From GCA-002790365 sp964486645 (GTDB taxonomy: Bacteria > Bacteroidota > Ignavibacteria > Ignavibacteriales > Ignavibacteriaceae): a stretch of 21,277 nucleotides of DNA. Location of the stretch: the NCBI GenBank assembly GCA_964486645.1, contig CAZAOG010000040.1:1-21277 (forward strand), written 5' to 3'. The position numbers and the translations under genes were made by a program. Shown here one piece after another: positions 6,701 to 13,870 of this stretch (positions within the stretch are counted from its first letter, which is position 1; the number at the start of each line of letters is the position of its first letter). The notes beneath the pieces were generated by a model, which saw only the letters and a program-made list of their open reading frames with translations, searched no databases and was not told the DNA's origin.

Positions 6701-8490
6701 TTGATACAAATTTAGAAATGACGGATAAAATCGGTTACCTTCTTTTTAAGAAGGGAATAATCGATGCGGAGATTTTAGAAAAAGCCCTCAACGCAAAAGC
6801 TAACGATAAATCTAAAATAAAAAGAAACCTTGCTCAAATTTTAGTTGAAGATTTTAAATTCGATCACGATGCTATATTTAGGGAGGTAGCAATACTATAT
6901 GCTTTCAGAGAGCTGAATATTCAGGTTGATGAAATTAGCCAAAACACCATTGAGTTTATAAGAGATAAAATCAAAGCAGCCGGAGAACAGGCAAAAGACC
7001 TTATGTTAGAACATAAGGTTATTCCTTTTATGTACGATGAAAAGGTCAGAGACAAATTACTTATTGCGGCAATTGATCCTACCGACAGGGCAATACCCAA
7101 AATAGCTTTTAGCTTAAACGCTAAAAAATATGAAGTAATGTTTATAAAGAAACGCGATTATGAGAAATTAATTAAGATAGTTATGCCTCCGGAAAATGTA
7201 TATCTGCAGGCAATGGAAGAAAGCGAAATAGAGTTGGAAGTTGTTGGAGATGATGAAAGTTCACTTAACGAAGACGAACTTGAAGCCGAGATAAATAAAA
7301 GCGCACTAATAAATTTAGTTGAAGGTGCTTTGGTTGAAGGCGTCAGGGTAGGGGCAAGCGATATTCATTTTGTACCGCAATCCGGAAAGAAAACAAATAT
7401 TCTTTTTAGAATTGACGGTAATTTGCAGTTATGGCACGTACAGGAAAACACATTGCCCGAGGCGGTAATAGCCGTTGTAAAAGACCGCGGTAAAGGGATG
7501 GATAGATTTGAAAGAGAAATGGCTCAGGATGGATTTATTCAGAGGAAAATTGACGATGTTGTTATTCGTTATAGAGTTTCGGTGCTACCGATGGTTGGAA
7601 CAGAATTAAAGAACAAATTTGAAAGCATTGTTATAAGAATACTTGACGATAGAAAAGTCATTAAAGATTTAGGCAAATTAGGTCTTGCGGGTTATGCCAA
7701 ACAAGCATTTGTAAAAGCGATAAACAAACCTCAGGGAATGATAATATTAACGGGACCTACGGGAAGCGGTAAAAGCACGACCCTTGTTGCCGCAATATAC
7801 CAGGTTATTAATCCTGCAGTTAATGTTTTAACGGTTGAAGACCCCGTAGAATATGTTATTGAAGGGGCAAGACAGTTGAAGATAGGCTATAAAATGAATT
7901 TCGATCAGGCTATCAGGTCTATATTAAGACACGACCCCGATATTGTTCTTGTAGGTGAAATGAGGGATAAAATTACAGCTGATATTGCCATTAAACTTGC
8001 AAACACCGGGCACTTAACATTTTCTACTTTACACACCAACGATGCACCGAGTGCGGTTGCAAGATTATATAAAATGGGAATAGAACCCTTCTTAATAGCT
8101 TACGCAATTAACGTTATTGTTGCACAAAGACTTGTTAGAAAGCTTTGTAATAACTGCAAAAAGAAAGTATCCAATTTTGACGAAGAGGCTATGAAATCAG
8201 CCGGATTAAATATTGCAGAGTGGAGAAATTTTGATATTTATAGAGCCGAAGGGTGTGAAAAATGCAATAGAACAGGCTATAAAGGAAGAATAGCAATACA
8301 CGAAGCACTATATTTTACAAAAGAAATTAGAGGAATTATTGTAAGGTCTGGCATCGAAGTTGATGAGGAAAAAATTAGAATTCAGGCAAAAAAAGACGGC
8401 TCTTTAAATTTAAGGGAATCGGGCTTGGAAAAGGTTAAATTAGGGTTGACTTCCCTCGAAGAAGTAATTTCGGCGACAACTATAGATTAA
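6697..8490 (+). CDS. pilB: Type IV pilus extension ATPase PilB (GspE family)
   Basis: Cytoplasmic hexameric ATPase that drives pilus extension through PilC. The 597 residues match the family. An N-terminal T2SSE_N/MshEN-like domain covers about 1-165; residues 11-34 (KIGYLLFKKG... to K34) follow the spacing of the c-di-GMP-binding motif, but its key Arg and Gln are both Lys. The motor domain has Walker A GPTGSGKS (353-360, Lys359), an Asp box 'TVEDPVEYV', Walker B 'DPDIVLVGEMRD' (Glu421), and a His box 'STLHTNDAPSA'. A zinc-type tetracysteine motif is present: Cys484, Cys487, Cys520 and Cys523. The presence of the zinc site and the full N-terminal domain distinguishes it from PilT. The start overlaps pilC by four bases. 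All catalytic motifs are intact, so it should be an active ATPase. Confidence 0.95.
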   Translation: MIDTNLEMTDKIGYLLFKKGIIDAEILEKALNAKANDKSKIKRNLAQILVEDFKFDHDAIFREVAILYAFRELNIQVDEISQNTIEFIRDKIKAAGEQAKDLMLEHKVIPFMYDEKVRDKLLIAAIDPTDRAIPKIAFSLNAKKYEVMFIKKRDYEKLIKIVMPPENVYLQAMEESEIELEVVGDDESSLNEDELEAEINKSALINLVEGALVEGVRVGASDIHFVPQSGKKTNILFRIDGNLQLWHVQENTLPEAVIAVVKDRGKGMDRFEREMAQDGFIQRKIDDVVIRYRVSVLPMVGTELKNKFESIVIRILDDRKVIKDLGKLGLAGYAKQAFVKAINKPQGMIILTGPTGSGKSTTLVAAIYQVINPAVNVLTVEDPVEYVIEGARQLKIGYKMNFDQAIRSILRHDPDIVLVGEMRDKITADIAIKLANTGHLTFSTLHTNDAPSAVARLYKMGIEPFLIAYAINVIVAQRLVRKLCNNCKKKVSNFDEEAMKSAGLNIAEWRNFDIYRAEGCEKCNRTGYKGRIAIHEALYFTKEIRGIIVRSGIEVDEEKIRIQAKKDGSLNLRESGLEKVKLGLTSLEEVISATTID

Positions 8491-8571
8491 CATAATTTTA
8501 TGTTCTTAATTTGGAAAAATATTTATCAGGTTAAAAAAGTTAAAATTTAATAATAAATAATAAGCAAACAA

Positions 8572-9795
8572 TTGCCTTATACAAATTTAAAAAATATTTT
8601 ATCGTCTATTCTATCACAGCTTCCGGAAGTTATAAATTCAGTAGACAGAATTAAACAAGTTGCTGAAAACATAGAAAAAATTAATAATAAGTATAGAATT
8701 GAATTAAGAAGTATTCTGAATAAACTTCTGATAAGTATGATAGAAAGGGAAGCCTCGGATATAGAAATAGGCGGTTTTGGAACGGATAATTATATTTGGC
8801 TGCGTGTATTTGGAATAAAAGAAAGAGTTAAAGAATTTCCTCAACTTACAAGCGATGAAGCAACGATTTTAATTTGTAATTTATTAAACACGGATCAGTT
8901 AAAATTTTTAATAGAAAATAAAAATTTGGATTTTAGTTATACCTTCTTTTATGAAAGAAAAAAAACCAATGCCCGCTTTAGAGCCTGTGCCTATTATGAT
9001 ATAGACACATTGGCTTTGAACATGAGAGCGATAAATACCGTAACGCGTCCAATTGAATCGTTGGGCTTTCATCCCAATGCTTTTAAGGTGATGAATCACA
9101 AATACCAAAAATTCGGTTTAACATTAATTACCGGAATAACCGGCTCCGGTAAATCCACAACCCTGGACGCAATAATAGATTATCATAATAATACCGACCA
9201 GGCTCATATCGTAATTATTGCTTCACCCATAGAATATGTTCACAAATCCAATTTAGCAATTATTAGACACAGAGAAGTCGGGAGAGATGTAAAATCTTTT
9301 AAAGACGGTGTAATTCAAACAATGCGTCAAGACCCGGATATTATTGTTATCGGTGAGATGAGAGACCCCGACACCATTATGGCTGCATTGGAAGTTACGG
9401 ACACCGGTCATAAAGTTTTTTCAACACTTCACACATCTTCTGCAGTGGAGTCGATAGACAGAATCGTTGCAGAAGTGCATCCCAATGAGCAAGAAAGAGT
9501 TAGAAACAGACTGGCGGATATACTGGTTTCGGTTGTATCTCAAAAACTTGTTCCTACTGTAGACGGCAAATTGGTTTTGGCAAAAGAAGTTTTAGTCGTA
9601 AACTCTAATGTAAAAGCAGCAATTAAAAACAATAATACCAGTGAAATTTACATGATGATAACTCAAGGAGCTGCCAGCGGAATGATTACAATGGAGCAGG
9701 ACTTAAAGCGTTTATATTTAAATAAAATTATTACTTTGGATGATGCAATGGCTTATGCCAACCAAAAAAAGTATATGCAGCAAATTTTAATTTAA
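8572..9795 (+). CDS. pilT: PilT-like retraction ATPase with altered Asp box
   Basis: Cytoplasmic secretion-type ATPase of the PilT/PilU group, expected to power pilus retraction. The motor has Walker A GITGSGKS (188-195, Lys194), Walker B 'DPDIIVIGEMRDPDTI' (Glu262), a His box 'STLHTSSAVESIDRI', and no zinc Cys pairs. The short N-terminal domain has 'ASDIEIGGF' where PilT has ASDlHl. The Asp box is odd: 'IIASPIEYVH' instead of xxEDPIEFVH, so Ala217-Ser218 replace the conserved Glu-Asp pair. The 407 residues exceed the usual 340-370 through about 50 extra N-terminal residues. The start is given as TTG at 8572. An in-frame stop at 8554-8556 rules out anything much earlier, and the first in-frame ATG lies just before the conserved N-terminal motif, so the true start is uncertain. 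The 81-base gap from pilB is the widest after pilC. Confidence 0.82.
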   Translation: MPYTNLKNILSSILSQLPEVINSVDRIKQVAENIEKINNKYRIELRSILNKLLISMIEREASDIEIGGFGTDNYIWLRVFGIKERVKEFPQLTSDEATILICNLLNTDQLKFLIENKNLDFSYTFFYERKKTNARFRACAYYDIDTLALNMRAINTVTRPIESLGFHPNAFKVMNHKYQKFGLTLITGITGSGKSTTLDAIIDYHNNTDQAHIVIIASPIEYVHKSNLAIIRHREVGRDVKSFKDGVIQTMRQDPDIIVIGEMRDPDTIMAALEVTDTGHKVFSTLHTSSAVESIDRIVAEVHPNEQERVRNRLADILVSVVSQKLVPTVDGKLVLAKEVLVVNSNVKAAIKNNNTSEIYMMITQGAASGMITMEQDLKRLYLNKIITLDDAMAYANQKKYMQQILI

Positions 9796-9798
9796 CCT

Positions 9799-11346
9799 AT
9801 GAAACAATATATTTTTATATACTGCGAAGGTACCGATGCAAAAGTTATAGCTGTTGAAAAGACTAAAGAAAAATTAAAAATTATAAAGGCAGCTGCATTA
9901 GAAATAGTACAACCCTCTATTGATATTGATCAAAGTATAAGGGGGCTGAGATTAGAGTCGGATGATGACATCTCGCTGGTGGGGTTAAACACATCGGAAA
10001 GAAGTGCTTCAAAAGAACCTTCGTTCAGCAGTATGACTTTTATGAACGCTGCATTAGAAGGTTTAAAACTAAATAAAACCCGCTTTGTTCCGGTTATTAC
10101 AGACCCTGCAATTTACTATCACGAAGTAGAAGGAACACAGAAGACCAATTCATCGAGAGTAACAACGCAAATTGCCGAAGATATTCAAAGGCAGAGAAAC
10201 GTTGCCGTTGATAAAGATAATATAGGATATGTTCCCCTTGCCGACAAATCATATTTGTCCGTTTTTGTCAGCGGTGAAATTGAATGTGTAAAACTTATAA
10301 ATTCTTTAGCTAATTATAACGGTAAAAGATATTACAAAATACCCGCTGTTAAAAGTGCGGAACTATCGCTTGCTTATTATATTACAAAAAAAGAAAAATT
10401 CTTCCCGGATGATTCTTCCTTAATTGTATATATCGGCAAAGACTACAGCAAGCTGATCTTTCTTAAAGGCAGAAAACTAAAACATATAGGCTCTACTTTA
10501 GATATAGGAAAAGCCAATCTTCATACATACGATGTCTATTTTTCAAAAATTCTTTTGGAAATGGAAAACGGCGGTATTTCCACATTAGATAATATTATTG
10601 TCTGCGGTGAAGATGATTCCGAAAATCTTTTGCTTTCTTTTTACGGAACATTCCCCGAAGCCAATGTATCGAAGGTTGATTTTAATGAATTGGACATATC
10701 CGAGCTGACTAAAGAAACAAAAGATAAATTGTCGTCCTTTTGTGTTCCGATAGCGGCTGCGCAAGATTATTTTGCAGAATTAGAGGGTGAACACAAAGGA
10801 GTAAACCTTTTACCCAAATATGTTGTTGAACAGCAAAAGTTTCTCCAGTTCGGATGGCACGGGTTTGCTATACTGCCCCTTCTGTTTGTTGCCGCTTTTT
10901 TCTTTACTCAAAAAGCACTTGAAAACAATTTAACTATCAAGAAATTGGATTCTGATATAATAAAGTATCAGCAGCTCTACGATAAAAATCAGGCAATAAT
11001 TAATCAAATTTCATCACTCGAAGGAAAAATAAATAACTTTGGAAGAACGCAGTCTATTTTGGATTCCGTATCGGTCGGAACATTGGTTTGGACCAGGGCA
11101 TCAAATAATATTTCTTCGTTTATAAAAAGGAAGAAAAACCTGTGGCTGACAAATGTTTACCTGGATGCCGAAAACAGGGTTAAAATAGAGGGATATTCAT
11201 TAAACAAAAATGTAGTTACCGATTTAGCTTATAGTTTACGGACAGCGGAATTAAAAGGTATTTTCTTTGAAACCTTAAGAGAAAAAAATTCCTATAAGTT
11301 TACTTTAACATTCGATATATCAAACTACAATAAGGTGGGGGAATGA
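9799..11346 (+). CDS. PilM-PilN fusion protein of the pilus alignment complex
   Basis: A 515-residue protein joining two normally separate parts of the inner-membrane alignment complex. Residues 1-330 are a cytoplasmic actin-like region of PilM form: an early beta-hairpin and a later 'DDSSLIVYIGKDYSKLIFLK' stretch matching the second phosphate-loop region, though PilM motifs are poorly conserved. At 335-339 comes VNLLP, the short sequence by which free PilN binds PilM. A membrane helix (about 354-372), a coiled coil (about 375-410) and a periplasmic PilN-like domain (about 420-510, with 'LWLTNVYLDAENRVKIEGYS') follow. GspL of type II secretion has the same order, so a GspL-like label is possible, but PilT and the pilins favour a pilus. 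It starts 3 bases after pilT and overlaps the next gene by four bases (ATGA). No frameshift or join is visible; the frame is open throughout. Confidence 0.78.
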   Translation: MKQYIFIYCEGTDAKVIAVEKTKEKLKIIKAAALEIVQPSIDIDQSIRGLRLESDDDISLVGLNTSERSASKEPSFSSMTFMNAALEGLKLNKTRFVPVITDPAIYYHEVEGTQKTNSSRVTTQIAEDIQRQRNVAVDKDNIGYVPLADKSYLSVFVSGEIECVKLINSLANYNGKRYYKIPAVKSAELSLAYYITKKEKFFPDDSSLIVYIGKDYSKLIFLKGRKLKHIGSTLDIGKANLHTYDVYFSKILLEMENGGISTLDNIIVCGEDDSENLLLSFYGTFPEANVSKVDFNELDISELTKETKDKLSSFCVPIAAAQDYFAELEGEHKGVNLLPKYVVEQQKFLQFGWHGFAILPLLFVAAFFFTQKALENNLTIKKLDSDIIKYQQLYDKNQAIINQISSLEGKINNFGRTQSILDSVSVGTLVWTRASNNISSFIKRKKNLWLTNVYLDAENRVKIEGYSLNKNVVTDLAYSLRTAELKGIFFETLREKNSYKFTLTFDISNYNKVGE

Positions 11347-12245
11347 ACAGGAAACTAAAAAACACCTTGGGTTTAATCGGATTGCTTATTATTGTGGTCG
11401 CGGCGGGCATTATTTACAGCTATGTTATTCAAGAAAATAAAATAGAAGACAGGCAAAGCAGGCTGAAAAAATTGAAATCTTTTAACTATAAAACCAGCGA
11501 GATTACAGAACAGTTAAATGATTTAACAAAGAAAGCAAATGTTTTAGACTCTCTTCTCGCTTCACGAAGATTTAATATACCTTATAATTTGTCTTCGATA
11601 AAATTTTTCAAATTCATGAATTCCGTCAGTTCTAATTTTTCTCCGGTAACCAAAATAAATGTTGAGTATATAGATAAATTTGACGACAAGGAATTTACAT
11701 ATTACGAATATAAAATAACCGGAAGCGGAGAATACAACGATATTTTCAAAATAATATATTCTATTGAACACAGTAAAGAATTAAAAAAGATTAAGAGTGT
11801 TTCAATGAATAGCATTGTTTCTTCAGACAAAAACAAAGTGCCCGAATTTTTAGTAAGAAGTACAATTATAGCCGATGTTTACTTTGCCAACAACGATAGA
11901 TTTGCCACTAAAAAATTGTATGAAAACGATCTGACGGCAAAACCGCAGTATGATATTTTTTATCCTCTTATCCGTAACGAAATTCCGCCCAATAATGAAG
12001 GATTATTAGATGTACAAGGAGCAAAATTATTGGCGCTGATTCCGGAAGGTGCGTTTTTATCCGATTCCAACGGAAAAACGTTCCTGCTGTGGGAAGGAGA
12101 GCAAGTTTATTTGGGGTATTTAACCAAGATTGACTATGAACATAATAAGGTTAACTTTATAATTAATAAAGGCGGCATAATTGAAAATGTAAACCTGACA
12201 CTTGAAAAAGAAAAGCCAAAAAAGATAAAAAACACAGAAAAATAA
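11343..12245 (+). CDS. PilO-like protein with C-terminal PilP-like domain
   Basis: A 300-residue bitopic inner-membrane protein, probably the partner of PilMN in the periplasm. A membrane helix lies at about 9-27, a coiled coil at about 33-75, and a ferredoxin-like PilO-type domain at about 85-180. The remainder looks like PilP: 'YDIFYPLIRNE' (from Tyr203) resembles the DPFxPL motif. It is followed by 'GLLDVQGAKLLALIPEGAFL' and a small beta domain with 'LLWEGEQVYLGYLTKIDYEH', matching the PilP scheme of a ligand loop, GxxxG(Y/R)(V/L)xxI and final strands. PilP is normally a separate lipoprotein that contacts the PilQ N0 domain; here it would be tethered through the PilO helix. Translation is probably coupled to the upstream fusion (ATGA overlap). 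PilO is likely by position and form; the PilP part is a weaker motif-level call. Confidence 0.65.
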   Translation: MNRKLKNTLGLIGLLIIVVAAGIIYSYVIQENKIEDRQSRLKKLKSFNYKTSEITEQLNDLTKKANVLDSLLASRRFNIPYNLSSIKFFKFMNSVSSNFSPVTKINVEYIDKFDDKEFTYYEYKITGSGEYNDIFKIIYSIEHSKELKKIKSVSMNSIVSSDKNKVPEFLVRSTIIADVYFANNDRFATKKLYENDLTAKPQYDIFYPLIRNEIPPNNEGLLDVQGAKLLALIPEGAFLSDSNGKTFLLWEGEQVYLGYLTKIDYEHNKVNFIINKGGIIENVNLTLEKEKPKKIKNTEK

Positions 12246-12258
12246 AAGAGTTTTAATT

Positions 12259-13497
12259 ATGAAAAAAATAAGTTTAATAGTTTTATTATTAACGATGTTT
12301 GCCCCGTTTTTTTCGGCCCAACAGTATTTGGAAAAGATGCTGGGTAGAAATTACGGTCCGAATGAATTAATTACTCTTTCATCCGCCCTTCCCTTTGAGC
12401 AAGCAATTGATTTGATAAGCAAAGTAAGTGAAAAATCATCGGGCATTAAAATTGTTTTAACAACCGATAACCCCAATCCGATTGGTGTTGAAATAAATAA
12501 TATGTATTATTTAAAAGCGCTTGATATTATTGTTAAATACGCCGGCTTGATATACGAAAAGAAAGACGATATGATAATTGTTAAGAAAAAAGACCAGGTT
12601 CAACGGAATCCCCAAACTTACGCCTCTGTAAACTCCAGAGAAGTTACAATATCGGCTGTGTTTTTTGAATCGGATGTTAGCAAATCCAAAGAACTTGGGC
12701 TTGATTGGAAATTTTTGTTATCTAAAGACGGTTTGGAAATAGGAGGAGATTTTGGCAAAGATTTGACACAATCAACAAGCACCACTACCAATACCAAAAC
12801 GAAAGTAAAACTTCCCAAATATCAAATAAGCACAAAATCATCTTTTGATATCGGTGGTTTTTTCGGTGAAGCCACGTCTATATTCAGATTTTTAGAAAAC
12901 GAAAATGTAGGGGAGATAATATCAAATCCGAACATAACGGTTAGAGACGGAGTGAAGGGGAAAATTCAAGTCGGTTCCGACTTTTCCATTAAGCAGAAAG
13001 ATTTTTCCGGCAACGTAGTTGAAAAGTTTTTCCCTACCGGCACCATTATAGAAGTAACCCCTTATGTCTATAAGGAAGATAGCCTAAACTACATCCTTTT
13101 GGATATAAAGGTTGAAAGAAGTTCGTTTTCACAAAATGAATTAACATCGGAGATTAAAAAAACAACTGCAACAACCCAGGTAACAATGCTGAACGGAGAA
13201 GAAACGGTTATAGGAGGATTGTTTATAAATCAGGAAGTAAAAGAAAGAACAGGTATACCTTTTTTAAAGGACCTGCCTTGGTGGTTTTTTGGACTTAGAT
13301 ATATTTTCGGCAGCGACAAAACAACGATAGCTAAAAAGGAACTTGTTATATTAATAAAAGCCGAGTTGATTCCCACTCTTAAAGAGAGATTATCTATTAG
13401 AAAAGCCGAAGGGTCACCAATTCAAAACGAAATTATGAAAAACAGAAAAAGGATTAAATATTATCGATTTAAAAATTCAAATCCCGAAAAAAAATAG
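12259..13497 (+). CDS. pilQ: Short type IV pilus secretin PilQ
   Basis: Outer-membrane secretin forming the pore through which the pilus passes. The 412 residues begin with a signal peptide (MKKISLIVLLLTMFAPFFSA, probable cut after Ala20). One N0/STN-type domain (about 35-115) follows, then the secretin domain (about 125-372). Signature stretches are 'VTISAVFFESDVSKSKELGL', 'NVGEIISNPNITVRDG', 'FFPTGTIIEVTPYV', 'TQVTMLNGEETVIGGLFINQ' and 'TGIPFLKDLPWWFFGLRYIFG', the last being the membrane-rim loop. Typical PilQ has 600-700 or more residues with AMIN and several N domains; here the AMIN domains are missing and no clear N1 is seen. No lipobox or pilotin gene is visible. A basic tail ('KNRKRIKYYRFK') ends it. 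It is 13 bases after the PilOP-like gene and 8 before the regulator, so it is in the same operon. Confidence 0.9.
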   Translation: MKKISLIVLLLTMFAPFFSAQQYLEKMLGRNYGPNELITLSSALPFEQAIDLISKVSEKSSGIKIVLTTDNPNPIGVEINNMYYLKALDIIVKYAGLIYEKKDDMIIVKKKDQVQRNPQTYASVNSREVTISAVFFESDVSKSKELGLDWKFLLSKDGLEIGGDFGKDLTQSTSTTTNTKTKVKLPKYQISTKSSFDIGGFFGEATSIFRFLENENVGEIISNPNITVRDGVKGKIQVGSDFSIKQKDFSGNVVEKFFPTGTIIEVTPYVYKEDSLNYILLDIKVERSSFSQNELTSEIKKTTATTQVTMLNGEETVIGGLFINQEVKERTGIPFLKDLPWWFFGLRYIFGSDKTTIAKKELVILIKAELIPTLKERLSIRKAEGSPIQNEIMKNRKRIKYYRFKNSNPEKK

Positions 13498-13505
13498 GTA
13501 AGCCG

Positions 13506-13868
13506 ATGGAATCAATTTTAATAGTTGACGATGACATAAATCTTTGTACTGTTCTTCGTGAAGAATTAAACACCGTTGGATATGACACAGAGTTTGTTAC
13601 GGACGGTAACAAAGCAATCGAATCACTTTTACGAAAACAGGTGGATCTTATTTTGCTTGATTTAAAAATGCCCAACAAGGATGGTTTTGGTGTTCTTAAA
13701 GATTTGCATGAAAAGAACATTAAATCAAAGGTTATTGTTTTAACTGCTTATGCCGATGTTAAAAGCGCGATAGATTCAACCAAAATGGGTGCAAGTGATT
13801 TTATTTCCAAACCGTACGACTTTGACGAATTGTTGATAACGATAAGAAGAGTTTTACAGGAAGAATAA
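13506..13868 (+). CDS. CheY-like single-domain response regulator
   Basis: A 120-residue stand-alone receiver domain in the cytoplasm. All phosphorylation residues are present: acidic cluster Asp8-Asp10, phospho-acceptor Asp52 in 'LILLDLKMPNKDG', Thr80, and Lys102 in 'FISKPYDFDELL'. There is no output domain. It is strikingly like the receiver of the NtrC-family protein encoded at the other end of the cluster: both share 'FISKPYDFD' and the preceding 'KMGA', and near-identical spacing. It lies 8 bases after pilQ and 2 bases before the hybrid kinase, so it is made with the pilus machine. Likely jobs are a phosphate shuttle or sink for the adjacent kinase, or binding a motor protein as CheY-type proteins do. 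The family is certain; the partner is inferred. Confidence 0.93.
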   Translation: MESILIVDDDINLCTVLREELNTVGYDTEFVTDGNKAIESLLRKQVDLILLDLKMPNKDGFGVLKDLHEKNIKSKVIVLTAYADVKSAIDSTKMGASDFISKPYDFDELLITIRRVLQEE

Positions 13869-13870
13869 AG

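Noticed and set aside
5327..13497. Reading the locus as a type II secretion system
   Set aside because: GspL-like fusion and GspF/GspE/secretin families would fit, but a PilT-like ATPase, a PilOP-like protein, a pilin gene of high-expression layout and no GspC or GspG favour a type IV pilus.
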